DNA of 64,000 nucleotides from Acidimicrobiales bacterium (lineage in GTDB: Bacteria > Actinomycetota > Acidimicrobiia > Acidimicrobiales > Aldehydirespiratoraceae): NCBI GenBank assembly GCA_041394245.1, contig JAWKIR010000002.1, forward strand, positions 682,001-746,000, written 5' to 3'. Shown here piece by piece: positions 32,841 to 41,800 of this stretch (its first letter is position 1; every line of letters begins with the position of its first letter). The position numbers and the translations under genes are program-made. Below the pieces are notes generated by a model. That model did no database searches. It saw only the letters and a program-made list of their open reading frames with translations, and was not told the DNA's origin.

Positions 32841-33818
32841 ATGACTCTCTCGACGACCAGACTCCTCGCCTCGTCGGTAGTCGGTCTGGCGCTCGTGCTC
32901 GCCGGGTGCGGCGACGACGAGGGGGCTGCGGACACCGACGGCCGTGATCGGCCCACGGTGGTCGTCACGACGAACATCCTCGGCGATGTCGTCGAGAACC
33001 TCGTGGGCGACGCGATCGACGTGGTCACGATCATGCCGATCGGGTCGGATCCCCACGACTTCCAGGCGTCGGCGCAGCAGGTCGCCCAGATGGGCGGAGC
33101 CGCGGCGCTCATCGTCAACGGGGCGGGCTTCGAGGAGGGCCTCCTCGACGTCATCGAGTCAGCCGAGGCAGACGGTGTCCCCGTCTTCGAAGCGATGTCG
33201 GCCATCGAGGCGATCGAACACAGCGACGACGCCCATGCCGACGACGAAGACACCGACGACGAGCACGGCCACGACCATGACGGCATCGATCCCCACTTCT
33301 TCACCGACCCGGCTCGCATGGCTCGTGTCGCAGAAGGGATCGTGGGCTTCCTGCGCACCACCATCGAGGGCATCGACGCCACGACCCTGAACGCCGATGC
33401 CGCGGCCTACATCGCGGAGCTCGAGGCCCTCGACGACGAGGTCGAGACGCTGCTCGCGCAGATCTCCGCCGAGCGACGGGTCATGGTGACCAATCACGAG
33501 GTCTTCGGCTACTTCGCCGAACGCTACGGCTTCGTCATCGTCGGCGCCGTCGTGCCGTCGGGCAGCACCATCGACGGTACGAGCGCCCGAGACCTGGCCG
33601 AACTGGCCGAGGTGATCGAGCAGGAAGGTGTGACGGCGATCTTCGCCGACACGTCCTCGTCCGACGAACTCGCCCGCACACTCGCTGCGGAGGTGGGCGA
33701 CGTCGACGTGATCGCGTTGTACTCCGAATCTCTCGGGGCCGACGGCTCCGACGGCGCGAACTATGTCGCGATGGTGCGCAGCAACGCCCAACGCATCGCC
33801 GATGCCCTCACACGCTGA
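32841..33818 (+). CDS. Metal ABC transporter substrate-binding lipoprotein (ZnuA-like)
   Basis: About 325 residues from ATG 32841. The lipobox LAGC gives Cys23. The cluster A-I binding-protein fold has VVVTTNILGDVVENLVGD, the metal-ligand site in GSDPHDFQAS, and an acidic His-rich loop (DDEHGHDHDGIDPHFF). MVTNHEVFGYFAERYGF and FADTSSSDELARTLA follow. Such proteins capture zinc or manganese outside the membrane and hand it to the permease encoded 15 bases downstream. The His-rich loop favours zinc. The frame is open to 32751, but the earlier start is rejected. Confidence 0.9.
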   Translation: MTLSTTRLLASSVVGLALVLAGCGDDEGAADTDGRDRPTVVVTTNILGDVVENLVGDAIDVVTIMPIGSDPHDFQASAQQVAQMGGAAALIVNGAGFEEGLLDVIESAEADGVPVFEAMSAIEAIEHSDDAHADDEDTDDEHGHDHDGIDPHFFTDPARMARVAEGIVGFLRTTIEGIDATTLNADAAAYIAELEALDDEVETLLAQISAERRVMVTNHEVFGYFAERYGFVIVGAVVPSGSTIDGTSARDLAELAEVIEQEGVTAIFADTSSSDELARTLAAEVGDVDVIALYSESLGADGSDGANYVAMVRSNAQRIADALTR

Positions 33819-33833
33819 CGACGGGCCGAGACG

Positions 33834-34655
33834 ATGGACTACCTCCTCGAGCCGTTCGAACCCGCGTTCATGCAACGTGCGCTCATCGGGAGTGTCATCG
33901 CCGTCGTCGCGACGTCGCTCATCGGGACCTGGGTGGTGCTGCGCGGCCTCTCGTTCCTCGGTGACGCGCTCGCGCACGGGGTGATCCCCGGGATCGCCCT
34001 CGCCATTCTGCTCGGCTTCAGTCCGATCATCGGGGCGTTGGGTGCGGCACTCGTGATGAGCGGACTCGTGAGTGCGGTATCGAACCGCACGGTGGTGCGC
34101 GAAGACACTGCGATCGGAGTGCTGTTCGTCGGGATGCTGTCGTTGGGCATCGTGATCGTCTCGCAGGCCGACTCGTTCTCCACCGAGGTCACATCGTTGC
34201 TCTTCGGCGATGTACTCGGCGTCACCCGAGGCGACATCCTCCGTCAGACCCTCGCAACCGCCGTGGTCGCCATCACGAGCGCGGTCCTGTATCGCCCGTT
34301 CCTCGCCCTCACGTTCAACCGGACCAAGGCCCAGACGCTGGGCATGCGCCCAGGGCTCGCCCACACGGCCATGCTGGCCCTCCTCGCGCTGAGCATCGTC
34401 GCGAGTTTCCAATCCATCGGCACGCTCCTGGTGTTCGGGCTGCTCGTCGGGCCGCCGGCCACCGCGTCGCTGCTGGTGCAACGGGTTTCGGCGATCATGG
34501 CGCTTTCCGCCCTGCTGGGGACGTTGGCCGTCGCCGCCGGGCTGGTGGTCAGCTTTCATCACGGCACCGCAGGCGGCGCCACCATCGCCGGGTTCAGTGT
34601 GCTGCAGTTCTTCCTCGTGCTCACCGCCCGCGAGACCACGCTGGCGACTCGCTGA
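33834..34655 (+). CDS. Metal ABC transporter permease (ZnuB-like)
   Basis: A 273-residue protein of eight or nine spans with the ABC-3 family motif: FLGDALAHGVIPGIALA near residue 42, and GTLLVFGLLVGPPATASLL near 205. It lies 15 bases after the binding-protein gene and completes the importer with the divergent ATPase. The metal is inferred to be zinc from the binding protein and the box sequences. Confidence 0.9.
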   Translation: MDYLLEPFEPAFMQRALIGSVIAVVATSLIGTWVVLRGLSFLGDALAHGVIPGIALAILLGFSPIIGALGAALVMSGLVSAVSNRTVVREDTAIGVLFVGMLSLGIVIVSQADSFSTEVTSLLFGDVLGVTRGDILRQTLATAVVAITSAVLYRPFLALTFNRTKAQTLGMRPGLAHTAMLALLALSIVASFQSIGTLLVFGLLVGPPATASLLVQRVSAIMALSALLGTLAVAAGLVVSFHHGTAGGATIAGFSVLQFFLVLTARETTLATR

Positions 34656-34720
34656 CCATCGTCACCGAGCGTCTCGCACACACGCAGCTGACGCGCTTCC
34701 CGACTGACTCGCACCGGGAT

Positions 34721-36136
34721 TCATGCGCCCGGCGTCGGTCCGAAATCCTCCCAGCGCGGCTCGATCGGGCCGTCGTCGCCGGTCGCCGCAGGTCGAAGCA
34801 CTGCTGCGGCGAGCGCCGTCGTGATCGGCACAGCCGCCACGAGGCCGATCGATCCGCACAGGGTGCGGACGATCTCGACGGCGATGAGCTCGGAGTTGGC
34901 GACCATGTCGAGGGACTGGTCCGACACCGCGAACAGAAGGATCAGCGGCATGCTCGCGCCGGCATAGGCCAACAGCAACGTGTTGACCGTCGACGCGATG
35001 TGGTCGCGACCGACCCGGATCCCCGAGGCCACGAGCTCCGAGGTCGGCAAGTAGGGGCTCCGGTGCCGAAGCTCGGCGACCGTCGCAACCTGCGTCACGG
35101 TCACGTCGTCGAGGGCGCCGAGCGCCCCGATCATCGCTCCACCCAGGAGAAGTGCACTGACGTCGAGGTTCTCCGCGATGAACGGCAACAGCAGCGCCTC
35201 TTCCGTCGCGAGGCCGGTGAACGCGGCGAGCTCGAAGAACAGCCACGACAATGCGAGCGTCAGTCCGAGCGCGGCGAGCGTGCCGGCCAGCGCGACCGTC
35301 GTCGTGGGTGTGAACCCGTGCGTGAGGTAGAGGCTGATGAACGCGATCGCTGACGCCGCTGTCACGGCAACGACGAGCGGATCGTTGCCATCCAGCACCG
35401 ACGGAGCGACGAAGGCGACCAATACCACCAACGTGGCCGCCATCGCCACCAGGGCGAGCGCACCTCGGATCCGACCGAGAGCGATCACGACCACTGCGAA
35501 GAGGCCTGCGAGCCACAGGAGCGACGCGCGTCGGTCCTGGTCCGCGTAGAAGTAGAAGTTCGTCCGATCCTCATAGCCCAGGACGACCTGATCACCGACA
35601 CCGAAATCGGGTATGGAGCGATCGAACGTCAGATTGATCTCCGGGAGCACCACGAGCGACCCGGCCTCCGGTCCCTCGTGGACAGTGACCGTCACGGTCC
35701 GACAGTCCTGCGGATCATCGCTGGTGGAGTAGCTGCAGCGGCGGTCGACCACCTCCTCCACCGTCGCGGTCAAGCGATCGGTGACCAGGCCGAGCTCGTC
35801 GGCGTTGGCGATCGCCGTGCGCCGTCCCTCTCCACTGGGCCAGAGCGCGACGACGCAGACGGCCGTCGCCACCGCAGCCAGAACGACCCCCGCCAGCACC
35901 ACACGCAGGGTCGAATCGCCGGCCCACTCCTGCCAACCGCCCACGAGACCGTGCCCATGGCTGTGGGAGTGCCCGGAACCGGGCTCCGACGTGCTCAACG
36001 GCGAACGTCGCCGCGAATCGAGTCCGACCCTGGTCGTCGGCGCGCCCGTGGTGCCATCAGCCGAGGCTACGACAGCGCTCCTTCCGGCAGGTGGAGGACG
36101 GCTCCCGCCGTCGTGGCCGACCGACGCGACCGTCAC
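34721..36136 (-). CDS. YibE/F family membrane protein
   Basis: About 471 residues. A cytoplasmic N-terminus contains a His/Gly stretch (GHSHSHGHGLVGGW). One span near residue 60 is followed by an outer domain of about 110 residues, then seven spans of the YibE/F family (LVVLVAFVAPSVLDGND, ISLYLTHGFTPTTTVALAG, GALGALDDVTVTQVATVAELR). Several starts are possible (GTG 36169, GTG 36136, TTG 35999); 36136 is provisional. The family has no settled function. The His-rich start beside the metal importer hints at metal binding. Confidence 0.78.
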   Translation of the reverse strand: MTVASVGHDGGSRPPPAGRSAVVASADGTTGAPTTRVGLDSRRRSPLSTSEPGSGHSHSHGHGLVGGWQEWAGDSTLRVVLAGVVLAAVATAVCVVALWPSGEGRRTAIANADELGLVTDRLTATVEEVVDRRCSYSTSDDPQDCRTVTVTVHEGPEAGSLVVLPEINLTFDRSIPDFGVGDQVVLGYEDRTNFYFYADQDRRASLLWLAGLFAVVVIALGRIRGALALVAMAATLVVLVAFVAPSVLDGNDPLVVAVTAASAIAFISLYLTHGFTPTTTVALAGTLAALGLTLALSWLFFELAAFTGLATEEALLLPFIAENLDVSALLLGGAMIGALGALDDVTVTQVATVAELRHRSPYLPTSELVASGIRVGRDHIASTVNTLLLAYAGASMPLILLFAVSDQSLDMVANSELIAVEIVRTLCGSIGLVAAVPITTALAAAVLRPAATGDDGPIEPRWEDFGPTPGA

Positions 36137-36178
36137 CTCGAACCGAGCAGTGCCGCGGATCGGTGCCACAATGCGCCC

Positions 36179-38245
36179 GTGGATGAACTCGGACCAGCGA
36201 GAGCGGCCGTGGACCGGGGGGAGTGGCAACTCGCGATCGATCTTCTCGACGCGGTCGGTACGCAATCGGAGAGCGCGGCCGGACTCGAGCTGCTGGCCAC
36301 CGCCGCCTACGGCAACGGCGACTTCGAGGCATCGGTCTCCGCATGGGAACGCCAGCATGCGCTCCTGCTCACCCACGGCGACGAAGGCGGGGCGGCGATG
36401 GCCGCCGCGATGGTCGCCATGTACCTGATGATGGACACCGGCTTGATGGCCCCGGTCCGCGGATGGCTGCGACGCGCCGAGCGCCTGCTCGAAAGCCACG
36501 GCGAGGCGCCGGCATCCGCCATCGTCGCGATGACCCGCGGCTACGAGCGATTCATGTGCGGCGACATGAAGGCAGCCGGCGAGAACGCCGCATCGGCGAT
36601 CGAGCTGGGTTCCCGACTCGGGGTCCCGCCCGCAGTCGTGATCGGTCGCGTCTGCACCGCACGGGTGACGATCTTCGAAGGACGAATCGAGGACGGACTC
36701 GAGCTACTCGACGAGATCGCCATCGACCTGATGTCGGGCGAGATCGATCCGCTCACGACCGGCATGATGTACTGCGAGCTGATCTGCGCCGCCCAGGGGA
36801 TGGCACTCCAGGATCGGGCGAGCGAGTGGACCGAGGTCATGGACCGCTGGCGACACGACGCCGCGATCGGAGGAATCAGCGGCCGATGCCGGGTGCACCG
36901 CGCCGAGATCCTGAGGATCTCGGGGACCTGCGAGGAGGCGGAGGCCGAAGCGCTCGCCGCATGCGATGAGCTACGGCCGTGGATGCGCCGTGAGTTCGGC
37001 TGGCCCCTCGTCGAACTGGGCAACATCCGGCTGCGCAGCGGCGATCTGGAGGGTGCGGAAGAGGCGTTCCTGGCCGCCCACGAACGCGCCTGGTCGCCCT
37101 ATCCCGGACTTGCGCTGCTCCGGCTGGCCCAAGGCGATGTCGAATCGGCCACCAGGATGATCGCCGACGCGATCGCTCACCCGATGGACGTGCCGTCGAA
37201 GGAGCAGCCGCCCTTCGGCGACCTCCGGCTCGCACCGCTGTTCGATGCCCAAGCCGAGATCGCGTCTGTGGCCGGCGATGTCGACACCGTACGCGTCGCC
37301 GCCACACAGCTCTCGGCGATCGCCGGCTCCTACCCGAGTCGGTCCCTCGACGCGGGAGCCGCACTCGCGAACGCTCGCCTCGCGTTGATCGACGGCGACC
37401 TCGAGTCGGCGATGCACCAGGCGGCATCGGCGACTGCGGCGTGGGCCGACATCGGCGCACCGTTCGAGGCGGCCGCAGCCCGTATGGTCCTCGGCGACGC
37501 GCGACAGCGGTCGGGCGACGCCGCCGGGGCGCGGATGGAGTGGGAGGCCGCCCGATCCGCGTTCGACGTGTTCGGTGCGGCGCTGTGGGCGGAACGGGCC
37601 GAGCGCTTGGTGGCGGAACTCCCTTCCGTGGCCACCTCGAGTCGGGCCGACACGGGACCGACGGCATCGTTTCGCCGCGACGGCGACACACGGACGATCT
37701 CGTTCGGGGACCTCACGGTCCTGATGCGCGATCTCAAGGGCTTTCGCTACGTCGAGCAACTGCTGGATCAACCGGGCCGGGAGTTCCATGTGCTCGATCT
37801 CGTGGCGATCGACCGAGGCTCGCTTCCTCCCGGTCCCGACGCGATCCACGAGTACGACATGGCGGCCGTTGGAACCGGCGAGGGTCTCCCAGTCCTCGAC
37901 GACGAAGCCCGTGCCGCGTATCGACGGAGGCTGGCCGAGGTCGACGACGACATCGAGGAAGCCACGCAGATGAACGATCTCGGTCGCATCGAGCTCGCCC
38001 GACGCGATCGGGAGTACCTGGTCGCCGAGTTGGCGAGCGCCGTCGGCCTCGGTGGTCGTCTCCGGTCGACCGGCGGCGCATCGGAGCGAGCCCGCACCAG
38101 CGTGACCCGTTCGCTCCGATACGCCCTCAGCCGATTGGGCGAGCATCATCCGGCCGTCGCGGCGCACCTCGACCAGAGCGTGCGCACCGGGACCTATTGC
38201 GCCTACGCCCCCGACTCGCTCGCCCCGATCGCGTGGGAGCTCTGA
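36179..38245 (+). CDS. TPR protein with C-terminal regulatory domain of actinobacterial LuxR/ATPase type
   Basis: A 688-residue protein from GTG 36179. Residues 1-480 are tetratricopeptide-like helical repeats (GEWQLAIDLLDAV, SGDLEGAEEAFLAAHERA, SGDAAGARMEWEAARSAF). The last 200 residues carry a module usually found at the end of large ATPase-type regulators: TISFGDLTVLMRDLKGFRYV and GREFHVLDLV, then a helical DDDIEEATQMNDLGRIELA region and VRTGTYCAYAPD near the end. The STAND ATPase that normally precedes it is absent. A regulatory or scaffold role is inferred. Confidence 0.75.
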   Translation: MDELGPARAAVDRGEWQLAIDLLDAVGTQSESAAGLELLATAAYGNGDFEASVSAWERQHALLLTHGDEGGAAMAAAMVAMYLMMDTGLMAPVRGWLRRAERLLESHGEAPASAIVAMTRGYERFMCGDMKAAGENAASAIELGSRLGVPPAVVIGRVCTARVTIFEGRIEDGLELLDEIAIDLMSGEIDPLTTGMMYCELICAAQGMALQDRASEWTEVMDRWRHDAAIGGISGRCRVHRAEILRISGTCEEAEAEALAACDELRPWMRREFGWPLVELGNIRLRSGDLEGAEEAFLAAHERAWSPYPGLALLRLAQGDVESATRMIADAIAHPMDVPSKEQPPFGDLRLAPLFDAQAEIASVAGDVDTVRVAATQLSAIAGSYPSRSLDAGAALANARLALIDGDLESAMHQAASATAAWADIGAPFEAAAARMVLGDARQRSGDAAGARMEWEAARSAFDVFGAALWAERAERLVAELPSVATSSRADTGPTASFRRDGDTRTISFGDLTVLMRDLKGFRYVEQLLDQPGREFHVLDLVAIDRGSLPPGPDAIHEYDMAAVGTGEGLPVLDDEARAAYRRRLAEVDDDIEEATQMNDLGRIELARRDREYLVAELASAVGLGGRLRSTGGASERARTSVTRSLRYALSRLGEHHPAVAAHLDQSVRTGTYCAYAPDSLAPIAWEL

Positions 38246-38248
38246 TCC

Positions 38249-38635
38249 TCAGCCCTGCATCTTCTCGAGCATGTGGTCGAGAACCTGCGTGTGCTCGTGT
38301 TGCGGGCTGAAGAGGATCACCTCGGCGTCGTCGGTGACCCGGACGCTGTGCCCGGGAGGCCAGTAGAAGAGATCGCCGCCGGTGCAGGTGTCACTGGTCC
38401 CGTCGGTGTAGTCGACCACCAGGTCGCCGGAGATGATGTAGCCCCAGTGCGGCGCCTGGCACGCGTCCCCCTCGAGGCCCTGGAGCAACGGAGCGATGTC
38501 GGTCCCGGCACCCAGCGAGAAGTACTCGCCGGCCATGCCACCGAACCCGGTTGCGTCACCGAAGTCGGGGAGTTGGCGAGCGGTCGCGCCGGGAACGGCG
38601 AACTTGACCGGGATATCGGCCTTGGTGATGTGCAT
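38249..38635 (-). CDS. Cupin domain protein
   Basis: A 128-residue single-domain cupin: HWGYIISGDLVVDYTDG (first motif) and DLFYWPPGHSVRVTDDAEVI (second motif), with His at both motifs as possible metal ligands. The barrel is small and no enzyme specificity can be assigned. It lies 63 bases downstream of the DinB-like gene on the same strand, so both may be under the palindrome at 39305. Confidence 0.8.
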   Translation of the reverse strand: MHITKADIPVKFAVPGATARQLPDFGDATGFGGMAGEYFSLGAGTDIAPLLQGLEGDACQAPHWGYIISGDLVVDYTDGTSDTCTGGDLFYWPPGHSVRVTDDAEVILFSPQHEHTQVLDHMLEKMQG

Positions 38636-38698
38636 TGCGGTCAGCTTTCTGTTGGTTGAAGAGATGAAACTGTCGGAGTGGGTGCGGGCCGCGCGGGA

Positions 38699-39259
38699 TC
38701 AGACGGTCCGACCGGTGAAGGCGACCAGCTGCAGCAGTTCGGTCGCGCCTGCGGGGGCGACGGTCGCAGCAGCGAACGTGTCGCCGTCGCGCATGTCGGC
38801 GCCGACGGCGTCTCTGGCGAACGCGTCGACCGCGGCGACGACATCAGCCGGAGGGTCGTAGGACAAGCCGGCCGACGTCGCCATGTCGTAGCCGTGGATG
38901 AGCCCGTCGAAGGCCACGAAGCGGGCGAACACCGAGCCGGGGACGTCGCCGAAGGGAGCGGACACCGTTCGCTCCATGGCCCCGGGACTGCGCACCGCGT
39001 CCAGCAGGTCGTCCATCGCCCGGCGGAACTCCGAGACGGGGACCGCTCCGGCGACACCAGGAGACGCTTCGGCTCCCGAGGGCTGCTCGCCCCGGAACGC
39101 CGGAGCGAAGCTCGTGGCGCCCCCGATCATGTGCTCCAGCACGTCGCGAAGCGTGAAGTTCGCGCACGGCGTCGGGTTGGCGAGATCGCCGGGCTCGAGT
39201 TGATCGACGAGTGCCGTGAGGCTGGGAAGAATGACGGCGAGTTGTTCGCTGGGATCCAT
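38699..39259 (-). CDS. TIGR03086-type DinB/mycothiol-dependent protein
   Basis: A 186-residue protein from ATG 39259. The MDMPI N-terminal fold is seen in LANPTPCANFTLRDVLEHMIGG, with metal-ligand His in the DVLEH segment, and later FDGLIHGYDMATSAGL with the second His. These four-helix proteins bind a divalent metal and include mycothiol-dependent isomerases and transferases in actinobacteria. A thiol-related detoxification role is likely, with the substrate unknown. A perfect palindrome upstream (39305-39321) suggests specific regulation. Confidence 0.85.
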   Translation of the reverse strand: MDPSEQLAVILPSLTALVDQLEPGDLANPTPCANFTLRDVLEHMIGGATSFAPAFRGEQPSGAEASPGVAGAVPVSEFRRAMDDLLDAVRSPGAMERTVSAPFGDVPGSVFARFVAFDGLIHGYDMATSAGLSYDPPADVVAAVDAFARDAVGADMRDGDTFAAATVAPAGATELLQLVAFTGRTV

Positions 39260-39304
39260 TGTGGGCCTTTCGCTCAGATGACTGTGGGTGTCTGAACTCG
39301 AGGC

Positions 39305-39321
39305 GTGACAATCGTTGTCAC
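39305..39321. promoter_or_regulatory. Perfect 17-base palindrome, candidate operator
   Basis: GTGACAA-TCG-TTGTCAC is exactly symmetric with a three-base centre. It lies 46 bases upstream of the DinB-like gene and 52 bases past the stop of no other gene on that side than the HD-domain gene (ends 39358). No regulator gene is adjacent, so the binding protein is unknown; TetR, MarR and PadR families use similar sites. Confidence 0.55.
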
Positions 39322-39357
39322 AATGGAACACTTCGGGGGTCGGCGGGCGGCCGACGG

Positions 39358-39918
39358 CTACTTGGTGATTCGTGGCTCCGCGAAGACGGCTCGCAGCCGT
39401 TCCTCGAAGTGGGCGAGAGGCGGCGTCGGGAAGGCGGGGTCGAACGACATCTGGTCCCAGTCGTCGGCGAACGTCACGGCCAGGTCGAACCATGGTTCGT
39501 CTCGATGGGCCTCGCGTGCGTCGGGGTCCCAACCGAAGTGATGGTTGTACGCCGCGCCCTGGAAGACCTGATGATGCTGGACCAGTTGGTAGAGCTCGGG
39601 CCGTACGTAGGGCGCGAGAACCTCCGCCGACATCGACGCATGGTTCGCCGTCGACACGAACTTGCCGATGTCGTGACACAAGGCGGTGATGACCAGCTCG
39701 TCGTCAGCGCCGTCGGCTTCGGCGCGGGCTGCGGTCTGCAGCGAATGCGTCAGCTGATCGACGGCGTAGCCGTCGACGCTGTGACGGAGCCATTCGAGCA
39801 TCGGGATGATCCGATCCGCGACCTGCTTCTGGCTCGCCAGCGTCAGCTCACGGATCTCCAGCCATTCCTCGGTCGAGCCCTCATCCATCCGCGTGAACAT
39901 TGCGCCAGTATCGCCCAT
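39358..39918 (-). CDS. HD-domain protein (inositol oxygenase/PhnZ-like group)
   Basis: About 186 residues. The HD signature is visible: TALCHDIGKFVS (His-Asp pair), NHASMSAEVLAPYV and LYQLVQHHQVFQGAAYNHHF (further His ligands), then a late Asp in VTFADDWDQMSF. This set is the kind found in diiron HD oxygenases and phosphohydrolases. Which of these it is cannot be decided by eye. The start at 39918 was taken; 39900 is also possible. It is separated by 22 bases from the PPK2 gene upstream on the same strand. Confidence 0.75.
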   Translation of the reverse strand: MGDTGAMFTRMDEGSTEEWLEIRELTLASQKQVADRIIPMLEWLRHSVDGYAVDQLTHSLQTAARAEADGADDELVITALCHDIGKFVSTANHASMSAEVLAPYVRPELYQLVQHHQVFQGAAYNHHFGWDPDAREAHRDEPWFDLAVTFADDWDQMSFDPAFPTPPLAHFEERLRAVFAEPRITK

Positions 39919-39940
39919 CCGTTGAGCAGCCGCAGTCCGT

Positions 39941-40765
39941 TCATTCGCGATAGTGGTCGACGACGAAGTTCTGTTCCTGGTGAGGAGGGCGCACGTAGGT
40001 CGCCTCCTGGCGAGGCGGGAGGACGAGCTCCTCGCCGACGTGATCGTCGTAGGGGACGGCCGCCAGGACGTGCTGGATGCAGTTGAGCCGAGCCTTGCGC
40101 TTGTCGTCGGCATTGATCACCCACCACGGCGACGCGCGCGTGTCGGTGTGCTCGAACATCACGTCCTTCGCCCGGCTGTAGTCGACCCAGTGGGCGCGAG
40201 ACTCGAGATCGATCTTGCTGAGCTTCCACCGCTTGGCCGGGTGGGCGATCCGGTCGGCGAAGCGACGCTCCTGCTCGTCGTCACTCACCGAGAACCAGAA
40301 CTTGATCAGGACGACGCCCGAGCGGATCAACATCCGCTCGAAGTCGGGACACGACACGAGGAATCGGTCGTACTCCTCGTCGGTGCAGTACCCCATGACC
40401 CGCTCGACTCCGGCGCGGTTGTACCAGCTCCGGTCGAAGAGGACGATCTCACCGGCCGAGGGCAGATGGGCGACGTACCGCTGGAAGTACCACTGGGTCC
40501 GTTCCCGCTCCGTCGGCTTGTCGAGCGCCACGACGCGCACGATCCGAGGATTGGTGCGTTCCACGATCCGCTTGATCGCACCGCCCTTCCCGGCGGCATC
40601 GCGACCCTCGAAGATCACGCAGACCTTGAGCCCGTTGCGTTTGACGTGATCCTGCAGCTTGACGAGTTCACGCTGAAGGCGGACGAGTTCCGGTTCGTAG
40701 ACGGACCTCTTGAGCCGCTTCGGTCGCTTCCCGACCGGTGGGGAGTCGAGGCCGTCGGTCGTCAC
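39941..40765 (-). CDS. ppk2: Polyphosphate kinase 2, second of a tandem pair
   Basis: A 274-residue protein of the PPK2 family. The P-loop is FEGRDAAGKGGAIKR near 52-66. The lid region has FQRYVAHLPSAGEIVLFDRSWYNRAGVERVMGY. Later segments FWFSVSDDEQERRFADR and KLSKIDLESRAHWVDYS are family hallmarks. PPK2 enzymes use polyphosphate to phosphorylate nucleotides. The length fits the one-domain class. The GTG start overlaps the stop of the other PPK2 gene by four bases. About half of the residues match the neighbour by eye, so the two are paralogues. Confidence 0.92.
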   Translation of the reverse strand: MTTDGLDSPPVGKRPKRLKRSVYEPELVRLQRELVKLQDHVKRNGLKVCVIFEGRDAAGKGGAIKRIVERTNPRIVRVVALDKPTERERTQWYFQRYVAHLPSAGEIVLFDRSWYNRAGVERVMGYCTDEEYDRFLVSCPDFERMLIRSGVVLIKFWFSVSDDEQERRFADRIAHPAKRWKLSKIDLESRAHWVDYSRAKDVMFEHTDTRASPWWVINADDKRKARLNCIQHVLAAVPYDDHVGEELVLPPRQEATYVRPPHQEQNFVVDHYRE

Positions 40766-41673
40766 TGGGTGAACTTCCCTCGTCGGATGCGTTCGGCTTC
40801 CATCAGCTCGACCTCCCGCGCCCCGGACACGACGATCTCGGTGTCGGGCACGAAGTCGAGCGAGAGGTCACGATCCTCGTAGTCGACCGCGTCGAGCATG
40901 ACCCTCATCGCGTTGATGCGGGCCAGGTGCTTGTTGCCGGACCGGATGATCGTCCATGGAGCGACGTGGGTGTGGGTACGGTCGAGCATCTCGAACTTCC
41001 GCTCCGTGAACTCGTCCCAGAGGTCTTGCGCCTGCATGTCGATCTCGCTGAGTTTCCAGCGTCGGAGCGGGTCGTCGCGTCGGCGATCGAAACGGCGCTT
41101 CTGCTCCTTCTTGGTGACCGAGAAGTAGAGCTTCACCAGGATGGTCCCTTGGCGGACGAGGTCCTTCTCGAATCCGACCACACCGCGGAGGAAGTCCTCG
41201 TGTTCCTTCGGCGTGCAGAAGCCGAACACCGGTTCCACCATCGCCCGGTTGTACCAACTGCGATCGAACAACACGATCTCGCCGGCGCGTGGGAACTGGG
41301 CGACGTATTTCTGCAGGTACCACTGGCCGCGTTGCTCCTCGGTCGGTTTGCCGAGCGCGACGACCCGATAGTGCTTTTCGTTCATGTAGCGGGTCACACG
41401 CCGGATCGTGCCGCCCTTGCCCGCTGCGTCGCGCCCCTCGAAGACGACGATCATCTTCTTGCCGTGGCGCTCCAGATGGCTCTGGAGTTTCAACAGCTCC
41501 ACCTGGTACGGCTGCAGCTCGCGATCCCGGTCCTGCTGCTTGCGCAACCGTCGATACCGCTTGTTGACGGCACGAATCTGCCGTTCGAGCTCCTCGAGCG
41601 TCGCTCCCTGCCGGTCGTCTCGGTCCGCGTCCGAGCGAGACGTCGTCACTTCGTCGTCAGCGCTCTCGTCCAC
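40762..41673 (-). CDS. ppk2: Polyphosphate kinase 2, first of a tandem pair
   Basis: About 303 residues. GTG 41673 has AAGGAG at five bases and was preferred over GTG 41700. A charged N-terminal helix (LEELERQIRAVNKRYRRLR) precedes the P-loop FEGRDAAGKGGTIRR. YVAQFPRAGEIVLFDRSWYNRAMVEP follows, and then LVKLYFSVTKKEQKRRFDRR. It uses polyphosphate as phosphate donor for nucleotides in the cytosol. Its different N-terminus and lid suggest a different nucleotide preference from the second enzyme. The stop overlaps the start of the next gene. Confidence 0.92.
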   Translation of the reverse strand: MDESADDEVTTSRSDADRDDRQGATLEELERQIRAVNKRYRRLRKQQDRDRELQPYQVELLKLQSHLERHGKKMIVVFEGRDAAGKGGTIRRVTRYMNEKHYRVVALGKPTEEQRGQWYLQKYVAQFPRAGEIVLFDRSWYNRAMVEPVFGFCTPKEHEDFLRGVVGFEKDLVRQGTILVKLYFSVTKKEQKRRFDRRRDDPLRRWKLSEIDMQAQDLWDEFTERKFEMLDRTHTHVAPWTIIRSGNKHLARINAMRVMLDAVDYEDRDLSLDFVPDTEIVVSGAREVELMEAERIRRGKFTQ

Positions 41674-41800
41674 CGGGTCTCCTTGGTCACGACGAGCCAC
41701 CAGTCTGCAACACGTCGGGCCGGCCGAACAGGGGCGAACGGCCCCCGAACCGGACCCGCTGCACGGGCGCGCCGACGGAGGCTCTCGCGCTTCGACGATG

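Noticed and set aside
33159..34562. A 467-codon minus-strand open frame opposite the metal permease and binding protein
   Set aside because: Low-complexity charged translation antisense to two recognised transporter genes.
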